NCBI RefSeq assembly: GCF_000340215.1
Contig: NW_006921533.1
Location: forward strand, 3,088,273-3,152,272
Direction: 5' to 3'
Length of the DNA: 64,000 bases
Source of the DNA: Pseudocercospora fijiensis CIRAD86
Lineage: Eukaryota; Ascomycota; Dothideomycetes; Mycosphaerellales; Mycosphaerellaceae
The translations under genes and the position numbers were made by a program. The notes under the pieces are model-generated. The model was not told the origin of the DNA and did no database searches. It saw only the letters and a program-made list of their open reading frames with translations. Shown in pieces: positions 32,171-42,689 of the stretch; position 1 is the first letter of the stretch, and every line of letters starts with the position of its first letter.

Positions 32171-33733
32171 TTACGGCTCCCACTCCTTATCAGATCTGAT
32201 GACCATTTCTTTCTGCACCCAAGCAGCAATGCTTGAAGCTGCCCCAGCAGCGCTGCTCAGATGGAGCTGAAAAAATGCTTGCAGCTGGGAAGGCGTGAGA
32301 GTGTCTTCGGGGATCTGCTCTGCAAATTGAGTGGCAAGCAGTTTCAACTGTTCCATTGAGACGTGCTGGTCGAGGTCATCAATCGTGTGTGAAATACGCT
32401 GGGAGTGGTGCTTGCTTTCCTTCCGACCATGACCTTTCTGTGCCCAACTGAGTAAGTCTGGCGCGAACATGCGAAGGAACATTTGGTAGGCAGACTTTCT
32501 GCTGATGTTGCCCAGGTAAAGCTTAAAGTCCACCCGGCCGGGACGTACAAGAGCAGCGTCAAGTTGTTCAGGCTTGTTCGTTGTCATGATGACCACTCTA
32601 CCCTCCTGCGATCCAACACCATCGAGCACGTTCAGCAGGCCCGAGAGGGTCACATTTGAAACTTGGCTGTGCGTGGACTGGGCGTCACTATTTGGGTCGT
32701 TGGCATTTAGATGGCGTTCGTGTCTTTGCTCTCTATTCGTGCTCCAGACAGCATCGATATCTTCGAGAAGCACAATACATCGTGGCGGGATCTCTTGAAA
32801 CATCTGCTCCAGATCCGCATCGTTGCCAATGCTGGGTACTTTGACTTCGTACAGATCTAGTCCAAATTCCCCGGCAATGGCTGTCGAAAGTGAGCTTTTG
32901 CCTGTCCCAGGCGGCCCGTAAAAAAGGTAGCCCCTTCTGTATGGCATGCTCCGACTTTGATAAAGCTTCTGTGTTCGCTCGTCTAGGTAATTGCGAATGT
33001 CTTCGATCAGGATTTGTTTCGTAACGTCGTCAAAGTGTACAGTGTCTAGCTGTCGTAAAGGTTTCCGGTACTTTGGCTTCCAGCTCATGCCATATCGATC
33101 TCTCGAATATATTATCACGTAGAATTGCTGCTTCTTTTGGGCGTATTCGCGGCATACTTCGACAAGGGCTCGGATCGGGTTTGCTGATAGCCCCAGACAG
33201 CTGAGAGTGAGCTCTTCACCGCCGATTCCATCGTAGTTTGGATCACTGAGATTGGAATTGAAGTTGTCGAGGATGCGTGTAGCAGCAAAGAGTCGTCCGT
33301 CATGCCAGAACCAAAGCGATCTCCAAACGGGAAGATACTGAATTGCTCGCTGTGACTTCTTCAATAAGGCCGCCGGATCTCGGTCTCGCGGAGTGATCTC
33401 GGTTCTTGCAGTTTGAAAGCGTAAGTGTCGAGGTTCAACGACGCTCTCTAAGACCCAAGTGCTGACACTTCGATTCAAAGGATCTCCCGCAGGAATGGTG
33501 ACGGAAGAGATGAAAAATCGCTTCACCCACGTCGCTCCATTATGCCATGACTGGTGCAAGAAACGCCAGGCCGCCGGGACTATACCAGTAATTGCAACGA
33601 GAGAGCCCAAGTGAGTGAAGTCCAGTTCAGAGAGACGGTTCAGCAGTATGGCTCTCAGATGTCCGATGCCATTGGCCGAGGCAAGCTCGTGCAATCGGAG
33701 ATGAGCAGCTCCGCCCGCGTGGAAGTGTGACAT
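32171..33733 (-). CDS. BCS1-type mitochondrial AAA ATPase
   Basis: A 520-aa intronless frame. An N-terminal hydrophobic segment (LGSLVAITGIVPAAWRFL, about 43-60) precedes a BCS1_N-like domain (FISSVTIPAGDPLNRSVSTWV...IQYLPVWRSLWFWHDGRLF). The AAA module has Walker A GPPGTGKSS (about 273-281), Walker B CIVLLEDID (about 317), NVTLSGLLNVLDGVGSQEGRVVIMTTN sensor-1 and the arginine-finger region DAALVRPGRVD. True Bcs1 inserts the Rieske protein into complex III, but fungi carry many BCS1-like paralogues of unknown substrate. This one has a C-terminal extension unlike core Bcs1, so paralogue status is more likely. Confidence 0.85.
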   Translation of the reverse strand: MSHFHAGGAAHLRLHELASANGIGHLRAILLNRLSELDFTHLGSLVAITGIVPAAWRFLHQSWHNGATWVKRFFISSVTIPAGDPLNRSVSTWVLESVVEPRHLRFQTARTEITPRDRDPAALLKKSQRAIQYLPVWRSLWFWHDGRLFAATRILDNFNSNLSDPNYDGIGGEELTLSCLGLSANPIRALVEVCREYAQKKQQFYVIIYSRDRYGMSWKPKYRKPLRQLDTVHFDDVTKQILIEDIRNYLDERTQKLYQSRSMPYRRGYLFYGPPGTGKSSLSTAIAGEFGLDLYEVKVPSIGNDADLEQMFQEIPPRCIVLLEDIDAVWSTNREQRHERHLNANDPNSDAQSTHSQVSNVTLSGLLNVLDGVGSQEGRVVIMTTNKPEQLDAALVRPGRVDFKLYLGNISRKSAYQMFLRMFAPDLLSWAQKGHGRKESKHHSQRISHTIDDLDQHVSMEQLKLLATQFAEQIPEDTLTPSQLQAFFQLHLSSAAGAASSIAAWVQKEMVIRSDKEWEP

Positions 33734-33947
33734 TTATACAGGAAGAGAATGAGAAGTAGACATGATGCAATGCCTTATTGTACAAGAAGCGTGCCGATGA
33801 CCAAAGCAACCGTTCTCCTTTTCTCCTCGGTCTCCACCACCTTCAAGGTTGAAATTTAAGCAGGCGACGCGCTTTGCTTGGTGTTTGCTTCAAAATTTGA
33901 TTAATCGGAATAGATCTGCAGTGGCTTACCAAATGCACGCCCGCTGC

Positions 33948-34069
33948 AAGGAACAAAGGGCTGAAAAGAGGCATCAATGGTCCGGTCGGTAAGAGTCTGG
34001 TATTCCGTAAGGAACAAAGGGCTGAAAAGAGGCATCAATGGTCCGGTCGGTAAGAGTCTGGTATTCCGT
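33948..34069 (+). repeat. Perfect 61-bp tandem duplication
   Basis: Bases 33,948-34,008 and 34,009-34,069 are identical over 61 bp (beginning aaggaacaaagggctgaaaa). They lie in the 525-bp divergent intergenic region between the BCS1-like gene and the acetyl-CoA transporter gene. Perfect identity implies a recent event or an assembly artefact. The rest of this intergenic stretch (33,734-34,258) shows no gene. Confidence 0.95.
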
Positions 34070-34258
34070 GAGAGATTGATTAATCATGAGAATCGTCCAT
34101 GCCAATGTCTGCATGCTGATGTCGTCGCTGTCACCAGATTAGGCGCGCGCCGTACCTTCGTACCTTCTTTGTACCTGGCAGACCCCGGCACTGGCCGATC
34201 GGCTAGACGCGTGCGAACACGTATGTATTCCGATTGAGGGAAGGATTGGTTGCCTCAC

Positions 34259-36367
34259 ATGGCCAGCAATGACAGCCCACCTGCCTTTACACCTGTCGTT
34301 GCTGGAGGTGTCGTAGCAGTCGTTCCCGTCCATCAAGCACGAGCGCGCCAAGAAGCAGCACAGCATAATCGAGCTGCCGAGAGACTGGAAAGCGCGTTCG
34401 CCCACGAGCTTCAGGAGGTTACATTACATTCGCAAGCTTCCATAGGCGGCAGCGGTCCTGGTGCCAGGGTCGGACTGACCCGAGAGAGACTGTTGACAAA
34501 AGATAACGAATACTTCTCGAGCGAAGACGACGACTTCCCTTCGATGCCGCAGAAGAAGTCCAAGTCGCGGAGCCCCGATCCGCGTGGCCGTGCCAGCGTG
34601 AGAGACAACGGCACCCTGAGCACGAGTTCCAGCATCTCTGAGCTGCACGCGACCGGACACTCCAACGATACCATGAATGGTGGACAATTCTTGGAGCGGC
34701 GGAAGCATCCATCTGCCCTCGAAGTGCCGCATGAAGACACAACAGATGCAAGAGACAGGCTGATGCAGAGGCACGACTTTACGCTCGATGATGCGCCGGA
34801 GCATAGCAAGGAAGGAGGAGAAGGCGATAGCAAAGGCTTCTTCGAGCTTCCCAAGCAGGATCAGAGGAATTTCTTGCTCTTGGTGTTGCTCTACTTCTTG
34901 CAAGGCATACCTATGGGTCTGGCAGGAGGCAGTGTTCCATTCCTGCTGAAGAGCCATCTGAGCTACAGCCAAATTGGAGTCTATTCCCTGGCCTCGTACC
35001 CATACAGTCTGAAGCTGCTGTGGAGTCCGATTGTCGATGCTGTCTGGAGCGCGAGAGTGGGTAGACGAAAGAGTTGGATCCTCCCCATTCAGACATTGAG
35101 TGGTTTTGGTATGATATGGCTTGGCGGTAGAGCTTCCCAGATGATGGAAGATGCCGGTAGCAACGGCGGAGCTGGCGTGTGGGGCTTCACAGGATGGTGG
35201 TTTGCACTCGTCTTCATGTGCGCCACGCAAGACATCGCCGTTGATGGCTGGGCACTTACGCTCATCTCTCAGAGCAATCTGTCGTACGCAAGTACAGCTC
35301 AGACGGTCGGCCTCACGGGTGGGCAATTCCTGTCGTTCACGGTCTTCCTTGCTTTGAACGCCCCAGATTTTGCGAACAAGTGGTTCCGCAGCACACCTTC
35401 GGATGTGGGACTAATCACCTTGAATTCGTACCTTACGTTCTGGGGCTGGTTCTACCTCGCTGTGACGTTGGGCCTCGCAGTGCTCAAAAAGGAGGATCGC
35501 ACCAAGGAGAAGGACAGCATCTGGGAAGTTTACAAGACAATGGGCGGCATCATGAAGCTGAAAAACATCCAGACCTTCATCATCATTCATCTCATCGCCA
35601 AAATCGGATTCCAGGCAAACGAGGCGGTGACCAACCTCAAGCTTCTAGACAAAGGCTTCAGCCAGGAAGATCTTGCTCTGACAGTACTGATTGACTTTCC
35701 GTTCGAAATGAGTCTTGGATACTACGCTGGTAAATGGAGCGAGCAATACCAACCCGTCCGAGTGTGGTGTTGGGCCTTTGTTGGACGCCTTGTCGCAGCT
35801 GTCTTTGCACAAATGACGGTCATGTTTTTTCCGCCCACCGGAACTACGACGGGCTATCTGCTGCTGATTATCGTTTCGCACATCTTCTCAACATTCATGA
35901 GCACGTGCATGTTCGTCGCCATCTCCGCCTTCCATGCCAAGATCTCGGACCCTGCCATCGGCGGTACCTACATGACTTTACTCGCCACGTAAGTACTGTT
36001 CACATCTATCCTGCAGAATCTATCCCCGCTAATGCATCCCAGCGTCTCAAACCTTGGTGGCACTTTCCCACGATTTTTCGTCCTCAAAGCAGTTGACAGC
36101 TTTACAAAAGCAACCTGCATACCTCCTGCCAAAGCTCCAGCCGAACTCAAGGGCAGTCTGATAACACAGGCTTTCTCTTGTGTAGCAGAAGCGGAGAAGC
36201 ACCGATGTATAGATGGCGGCGGAGTATGCCAGATCGATCGCGACGGCTACTATTATGTCAACGTGCTTTGCGTCATCTTCGGCGTCGTAACGTTCTGGGG
36301 ATATATCAAGCCAGCAGCTCTAAAGCTACAAGCACTGCCGCTAAGAGCCTGGAGAATAGCAAGCTGA
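34259..36367 (+). CDS. Acetyl-CoA transporter (SLC33/AT-1 family)
   Basis: Exons 34259-35988 and 36043-36367 (54-nt intron, GTAAGT...GCTAATG...CCCAG) give 684 aa. A cytosolic N-terminus of about 200 residues is acidic and Ser-rich (FSSEDDDFPSMP, SKSRSPDPRGRAS), with likely phosphosites. The membrane part starts FLLLVLLYFLQGIPMGLAGGSVPFLL and continues with YPYSLKLLWSPIVDAVW, VGRRKSWILP, MCATQDIAVDGWAL and QTVGLTGGQFLSF, all hallmarks of ER acetyl-CoA transporters. After the intron come VSNLGGTFPRFF and a luminal Cys-containing loop before the last helix. The family moves acetyl-CoA into the ER/Golgi lumen for protein or glycan acetylation. The TTG at 34,250 is not used as a start; the first ATG is 34,259. 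Confidence 0.9.
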
Positions 36368-37233
36368 AATGCGTTTGTATACACGTAGACCTGTGAATAC
36401 ACGACTTCATCTCTTGGGTGCTTTTGCATTGTCTTGGTCTTCTGTTTTGACGAACGGGCCATCGCGGTGATCATTCGCTTGGGCGAGATCTGACCAGGGC
36501 GGCAAAGAAAGTATAAGTTCGAGCGCGAGTCCAGTAGTGATGGATACAGAGTCCGCCGCATTCTCTCAACATCCAGCACGTTCGATTCCGCGAGTTTCCA
36601 GAGCCTCCGCGACCACTTCTGACTCTCCATCCAACATGCCACGAACCATCACAGATTTATTTTGACGCGTCTCGGCATCTTTCTGCCTTTCAGGTCCAAC
36701 CACAGAGCCCAGTGCTATTTTTTTCGGCATGAGGATTGGGATGTACTGTACAGAATCTGGCCGAGTCGTTTTCGCTGAGATTGAGATATACAGTAGATAT
36801 ATTGCTTGAGCTTTGCGTTCCGAAGTTGCCGGTAAACTCTTGAAGTAGACCTGGTAGCGGAGAGCTGACCGAGTCCTCGTCGACGAGAAGAACCAAATGT
36901 CCCGAGGAGGAAGGAAAGGTGCTTGACGTGAGATGATTCATTGTTCCAAACTTCATTGCTAGTGTATATACATAATACTCTATCCAAGTCCCATCATCAC
37001 CAAGAAACGTTTCCAGCCACAGGAATCATCTGTTTTACCGCCCTGCGCCGCTGCGCAAGAACGTGAACCCTTGTCGTGATTTGTCTATACCAACCCCCAT
37101 GCAACCCATGTCCGTCCGACGCGAGACTGAGAGTGCGATGTGTTTTATTACCTGCACCCATCAACCCACCTCCCCGGTGGCATTATATACGAAGATAATT
37201 AAGAACTCATGAAAGGCCGTGAGGGAAATGCAT
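36368..37233. other. Convergent intergenic region
   Basis: About 870 bp containing the 3' ends of the acetyl-CoA transporter and the GPI wall protein. Open frames are short and domain-free. I see nothing further. Confidence 0.4.
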
Positions 37234-38595
37234 TCACGCAAGAGCAAGGAGAGCAGCAGCAGCAGCAGCGACCATGCCGATGATTGGCTTGGCAGCGGAA
37301 GCTGCGCCGGTGTAGGCGACTGGCTGGCTGACAGTGGGGCTTGGAGCACCCTGGACGGGAGTAGTGCTGTTGCCCTGTGGGTATTGTGGCACAGCTGGAG
37401 TCGTCTGGACTGGAGAGTATGGAGTGGTAGCTGGAGTCGTCTGGACTGGAGAGGATGGGGTGGTAGCTGGAGTTCCGTAGGCCGGTGGCTGCGAGCTGGC
37501 TGGCGGAGATGGAAGTGGCACAACTGGAACGCTAGCGGTAGAGGCGCAGTCCGCACATGGGATGGTCGAGTAGATGGTGCTGTAGACAGTCTTTGGGCCT
37601 TTTGGTGGCTGCGACTCGACTGGCTGGCTTGGGTAAAGCGGGGGCTGGCTGGCAGAGGTGGATGGCTGCGCAGGGATCTTTGGTGTCTCGACAGTCTTGG
37701 TGATGTATGATGTTGGCTGAGCTGGTGTCGATGGAGTTGGGACAGGGTAAGTCTTCGGCTTGCCTGGGGTCGACGGAGTTGGGACAGGGTAAGTGTTCGG
37801 CTTGCCTGGGGTCGAAGGAGTTGGGACAGGGTAAGTGTTCGGCTTGCCTGGGGTCGAAGTTGGAGTAACCTCGCACACAGTGGTAGAGACAGCGTAAGTC
37901 TGAGTGGTAGTCTTGCCTGGGCAGTTGGTGACGTCTGGAGCGCACGAGGTGATGGTGACCTCGGTAGTGGTGTACACAGTCGAAGTAGTCCAGACCTTGG
38001 TGGCGCTGGTGGTTGTGTTCTTCAATGGGTATGTGTGTGGGACTGTGTGAGGGGAGTAAGGAGTAGAAACTGAAGTCGAGGTAGCTGGCTTGGTAGCAGT
38101 GTCGGTGGTCTCGCTGCAGGAAGTTGAGCTCTCAGTCTCGGGTGATTTGGGTGGGGGGTAAGTGCTGATGCTTGCAGAAGAAGTGGCGGTTGGCTTCGCT
38201 GGGGGCGAGTAGATGGGAACGGTGACGCTCTCCTTTGGCCACTCGTCGGTGCAGGAGGTGGAAGTCTCGCTCTGCGGGCCGTATGGGGGATACGAAGCTG
38301 GGTAGGTTGGCATGGACTGCGAGGATGTCAAGCTTGATGGAGCATAGACTGGAGGGGTTGGCAGGCTGGAAGTAGATTGGCCATATGCTGGAACGGATGG
38401 GGTGGTCTTTGGTGCATAGACGGGGACAGTGGAAGGGTGGTCCTCCTCTGTGCAGGTCGTGCTCTCAGCAGGGTCGTATGGAGCGGATGGCTCATCACCA
38501 TAGGACGGGGCGGATGATTCGCCTCCATACTGTGGAGGAGCGTAGCTAGCCAATGCCGCCGAAGCAAGGCTCACCAGGGCGATGTTTCGCATCAT
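37234..38595 (-). CDS. Pro/Thr/Ser-rich GPI-anchored cell wall protein
   Basis: A 453-aa frame starting MMRNIALVSLASAALASYAPP, a signal peptide. The body is Pro, Thr, Ser and Tyr rich with spaced Cys residues, and contains VYTTTEVTITSCAPDVTNCPG, a motif common in fungal wall mannoproteins. A 14-residue repeat (STPGKPNTYPVPTP) occurs about three and a half times, and a 12-residue unit (TPATTPYSPVQT) twice. The C-terminus (TGAASAAKPIIGMVAAAAAALLALA) is a typical GPI-attachment signal of small residues, a spacer and a hydrophobic tail. It should be heavily O-mannosylated and linked to wall glucan. No enzymatic domain is present. Repeat number may vary between strains. Confidence 0.82.
   Translation of the reverse strand: MMRNIALVSLASAALASYAPPQYGGESSAPSYGDEPSAPYDPAESTTCTEEDHPSTVPVYAPKTTPSVPAYGQSTSSLPTPPVYAPSSLTSSQSMPTYPASYPPYGPQSETSTSCTDEWPKESVTVPIYSPPAKPTATSSASISTYPPPKSPETESSTSCSETTDTATKPATSTSVSTPYSPHTVPHTYPLKNTTTSATKVWTTSTVYTTTEVTITSCAPDVTNCPGKTTTQTYAVSTTVCEVTPTSTPGKPNTYPVPTPSTPGKPNTYPVPTPSTPGKPKTYPVPTPSTPAQPTSYITKTVETPKIPAQPSTSASQPPLYPSQPVESQPPKGPKTVYSTIYSTIPCADCASTASVPVVPLPSPPASSQPPAYGTPATTPSSPVQTTPATTPYSPVQTTPAVPQYPQGNSTTPVQGAPSPTVSQPVAYTGAASAAKPIIGMVAAAAAALLALA
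37397..37474 (-). repeat. Coding 36-bp tandem repeat, two copies
   Basis: Two adjacent 36-bp copies inside the wall-protein gene, encoding TPATTPYSPVQT-like units. They differ at a few positions and keep the reading frame. Confidence 0.75.
37722..37858 (-). repeat. Coding 42-bp tandem repeat, about 3.3 copies
   Basis: The period is 42 bp with unit ggggtcgaaggagttgggac and following bases, encoding the PGKPNTYPVPTPST repeat of the wall protein. The copies differ by only a few substitutions, and the frame is maintained. Confidence 0.85.
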
Positions 38596-40902
38596 GATGT
38601 CGAGAGAAAGAATTAGAGATGTAGCAAACAAGATCCCGTCGAACAACGAGGTCGAGTTAACGATGGTGATGCAGAACGAAGGTGGTGGGACAGGATATCC
38701 AAACGAGGGGACTCAACAAGAAGGCTGGTAGAGACAAGGGAAGAGGGCCACGACTGCGGTGAAGGCAGACATTGAGGCCTGATAAAGTACGCGGCCAGGA
38801 AGATTGCGCTGCGCTGCGCTGCAGAAGATGCACAGAAGCCGGAGCCGGCCAACTTTATTGCTGGCGTCAAATGTGCAAATTGCGATGCTCACACGGCTGA
38901 TTCTCATTCGTCCACTTTCCAGGGGAACCTCGTGGGTACGTCGTATCGACAGATCGACTGCAGGGAGCTTGCGTCTAGCGAGAACCTTAAGCAATGCCGG
39001 CGAACCGCGCACGCACGCACGCACGCTGTTCCGGACAAGGCTGAGGTTGATTATTGCCTTGGTCGTAGTGGAAGAGTGCGTGTACGTTTGGCCTAGCATG
39101 CATGATTGAGCTTTGCTCTGATCGCAGTGTGTGCCACTCATCACCGACTGATAATATGCTAGACATGCAGCGGCCAAGGGGCATGGAGCAACCGATTGGC
39201 TTGTGGTGTGTTCAGTGGCCATTTGGGTGCTAGCGTCAGTTCGGCTCAGTGGCCGTTCCAGCCGTTCCTGCCAGCCTTCTGGGCTTGGCAACGTGCGAAC
39301 GTGTTGCCGTTGCCGTTGCCGTTACCGCTGCCGTTCCAGCTTCACCGTTTTCTCGCACGTTCGGCATCATCGCGCCTTTGCACATCACGGCCTTTTGTGT
39401 TTCTTCCGTCACTCCAGAGCAACGACATCGCACAAGATTTCTGCTCCCCTACGAACCACCCGAGCAGCTACTGTACAGCTCAACAGCGAATCCTCGTATA
39501 ACACCGACTAGTTCCTGCGGCTAAAACTTGATGCCTGCATAAGCTAGGGCTGCCCAATCCCTTATGGTTGCATGCATACAGGAACAGGAACAGTGCCGCT
39601 CCAGGCTGTCACGGGACGGAGACTCTTTCCACCCTTGGCTACACGGCCGTTGAAGAGCCGCTCCAATTCGCCGCGTGCTTTCTCAACCACAAAGCTAGAT
39701 GGATGTAAAAGCCACTCTCGTCAGCAATTGCCCAGTCATCAGTGGCAGACGCGCATGTGCAGCCCGCGAGTTCTTGCTGACATGTCCATTTCAGGCACAA
39801 GTGCCATGGAAGAACGTCATCTTCCAAGCATGCAGTATCCTTGAGCAAAACACCTCAACCGATCTGCCTTCCAAGGCGGAGCAGCGCAAGCACCGCATCA
39901 TGCCAAGAAGGAGTCCATAAAGTCATCAGCTCAAGCGAGAATCTTTCGTGCTGCTGCTGAAAATTTCTTCAGAGGGAGATTGGGCAGAGAACAGCAGTCT
40001 TCGACTTTCTCGCCGCCGTAGACTTTGAGTCAATCGTACAGCACCTTGTCCGGAAATCTGACCACGAACTCTGTGAGCAGCCAGGAATATTTGCTGTTGT
40101 CCACAGCGCCACTCCACTACCCCCAAGAAGCCCGCAATATTCGTCTACAAGCGCAGCATGGCACATACTGTATTGGCAAGGATCCCACTACATGTGGCTT
40201 CACAGTGGGTCAATAAAGTCAAGGCTCTATCCAAATGCCAAGTCTGACGTGGAATGACTGCTGGAAGTCCCAACCACCATGGTAAGAATTCCGCGGGCTG
40301 GATGTAATCGTTTTTTGCTTGTTCGCCTACAACTCACAGCTCATCATTTGCTCGATCCGGCGCAGCTAAGACAGCTCAGGCTATCACTCATGCTTTCGCT
40401 CTCCTTGCTTTTTTGATATGTCTTGTAGCCAAGCAAGGATAGGCAATAATAGGAGTCTAGTAGTCGCGGCAAGTATCTACGGCTACGATTACCGGCTGAC
40501 ACTCGTCGTAATCGTCCACGAAGCAGGTCGCAATCGTTCAAGGTTCTCTTCGTTGTACTGTAGTGCTTGCGTGTGTGAGTCCTTATAGATTCCTTACTCA
40601 GGAGGAAGGCATGGTCCAACCCCTCCACGTAAGCATGTGCTCAAGCTTCAGGTGACCTGGCCTGGTCAAACTCAACTTCTCCAACTGCTCTATACCCTGG
40701 CCTATCATTCCCTATCACCTTTCCATCATGATGCTATACTCGCACCTGGTCGTGAGGAGCAGATGTTAGCATACTACGCAGCAACCATTGACAATCTGAT
40801 CCGAAATGCTAACTCGCAGATTCCTCCGGACGGTAAGCAACAAGCCATCTTGACTATTAGCTAGCAATGCTACTTCGCCCTGCCCGCTACAACCAAGACA
40901 CC
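38596..40902. other. Gene-poor 2.3-kb stretch
   Basis: It includes the promoter of the wall protein gene and then about 2 kb where I see no gene. It has a GCAC tetranucleotide run near 39,007-39,026 and a hexanucleotide repeat near 39,303. Many short open frames occur in every phase without domain resemblance. It is a transition towards the repeat-rich flank. Confidence 0.45.
39303..39335 (+). repeat. GTTGCC hexanucleotide repeat
   Basis: About five and a half units of GTTGCC (three perfect, then GTTACC and GCTGCC), giving a simple repeat within the gene-poor stretch. Confidence 0.85.
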
Positions 40903-41615
40903 ATGCTACCGCCTCGTCGAAGAAGCCGAAGCTGGTTGATCTCAGTCGCGAGCTCTACCATCGAAGTCCAGCGCATCCATTTCACCCGCCCGTAGTCATC
41001 ACACCATGGGTCACCCATCAGCCGAAGCAGGCAGGCAATACCATTCTACGCTCCTCATCTTATGCTCTAGCCATGTCCGACCACGCCGGCACACACGTCG
41101 ATGCCCCTAAACTCTTCAACCCTACTCCAGGTGCATTATCCATCGATCAAATGCCATTGCAAAATTTCTATACCGAAGCAATATGCTTAGACCTGTCGCA
41201 TGTGGAATTGAAGGCCAGCATCAGTGTTCAGGAGATGGAAGACGCGCTGGCAAAGTCAGGCTAGGAGATCCGTGAAGGAGACACCGTTCTACTCTACATG
41301 GCTTTCAATCGCCGCATACCTTTTGATGACCTGAGATGGCAACATGACTTTCCTGGCATGTCGCTTGAAGCAGTACATTGGCTCGCGGACAAGGGTTGTA
41401 AGATCTTCGGCGTCGAGGCAATATCGCCTGCTCCAGAGGGAGAGCTGAATTTCCAGGCGCACAATGCCTGCGCTGAGAGGAATATTACACATATTGAGGG
41501 TTTGGATCATCTCGAGGAGGTTGTCGGCAAGGGCAGATTCAGGTTTATGGGCTTTCCTCTCAAGATCAGACATGGCTCTGGGGGTCCAATGCGCGCAGTA
41601 GCAAGGTTCGAGTAA
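40903..41615 (+). pseudogene. Cyclase-family (kynurenine-formamidase-like) pseudogene
   Basis: Sequence in one frame from about 40,917 to 41,615 encodes a metal-dependent Cyclase/PF04199-type protein: KLVDLSRELYHRSPAHPFHPP, the metal signature DHAGTHVDAP, GDTVLLYMAFNRR, MSLEAVHWLADKGCKIFGVEA, and the C-terminal IEGLDHLEEVVGKGRFRFMGFPLKI...GSGGPMRAV. Two defects are visible. An in-frame TAG lies at 41,262-41,264 between AKSG and EIREG. The only nearby ATG (40,903) is one base out of frame with the conserved N-terminus. No intron removes the stop. It lies about 1.4 kb from the transposon block. Relatives hydrolyse N-formylkynurenine or similar cyclic amides or esters. Confidence 0.8.
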
Positions 41616-42555
41616 AGCGCGCAGGACAAGCTATTGGATTTGTTGTCTGGTGCATACAATCCAGCGCTCCTTCAAGCTGAGACGGGGCGAGTGGCTGTGC
41701 CGTTCTGACTGATGCGAGGTACAGTAGCAGCAGCAAGCAGTTCTGCATAAGAAATTTCACAACTTGGACCAACATATTCATTGACGGGACTAACAAATCA
41801 TCAAGAGCTCGTCAAGAATGCAGGATCTCAGTTTTGCCGAGCCTTCAGATGCCATTTTGGAGAGATAGGTCAGCAGAACCGAGACCAAAAGTGCGTACAG
41901 TACAAGATTTCTGGGGACCCCAGAACCATACTCCACGCGACACAAGCATCACAATTACGCTCGTGACATCGCCAATTCAATCTGCGGTGATCAGGTCCAG
42001 CAATTCAGCCTCTGCATGGCCATCTTGGCATTTACTTCAGCTTTGCGAATAGGTGAACCAGCAGCTTTATTACAAAATTCTTCGCTCCCTTATCGAACAA
42101 GTTACTCTACCTCGCACACCATATGACCTCGGAGAACTTCACGCGTACACTAATCCGAGCAACAGCTCACTGTACTCCTCTGCCATGTGGCCGACACGCT
42201 ATAATGCCGATCATGCGGGCTGGTGCTGCTGTGTAACGCTCTACTCCTCTCCTTGGCATCCAAGACAACCACCAAGCCGGGATCTCGAACTCGTCTGACC
42301 TGCTTTGGTATGCCGAAACTTGGCCGTTTGAGATGATCCCTTTGAAAACTGGATGGACAAGAGCGTTCATCATGCAAGTTGCCCGAGTTTCGCGTGTACG
42401 CTCATACAAATTCTGTCTGTGCACACAATTGACCACCTTTTCAGCTCCACTTTTGTTCGCTAAGCACAACGGGTATAACCTGCAAAGAGATCGACAGTTG
42501 ACCACATATATCTCGTTGACTCCTTCCATCGCGAGAGATATGGATCACAACCAAG
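41616..42555. other. Region between pseudogenes, nothing recognised
   Basis: About 940 bp of ordinary base composition with short open frames only. It presumably contains the former promoter of the truncated transporter. Confidence 0.4.
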
Positions 42556-42681
42556 ATGCGTCGCTGCTACGGAAGAGGAGCGCCATTGCGCGCAGGCATA
42601 TACGTTGCTTGTCTGAGCGCGTTCTTGTTTTTTGGATATGATGTTGTTGTGGTTCAGTCAGGTGATATGCTGGTCAGCTGA
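42556..42681 (+). pseudogene. First exon of an MFS sugar transporter, cut off by repeats
   Basis: A 41-codon open frame from ATG 42556 contains APLRAGIYVACLSAFLFFGYD, followed by VVVVQSG. This resembles the first transmembrane helix and FGYDxGVxSG motif of fungal sugar porters. A plausible intron begins directly after the SG codons (GGTGATATG...GCTAACCTGTGCCAAG), the usual place in this family, but the next exon is absent. From about 42,690 on, the sequence is RIP-decayed retrotransposon. The identification rests on one motif. Confidence 0.5.
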
Positions 42682-42689
42682 TACCATTA

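Noticed and set aside
34250..34258. Start of the acetyl-CoA transporter at 34,250
   Set aside because: The codon there is TTG. The first ATG in frame is at 34,259, which is the normal choice for a fungal nuclear gene.
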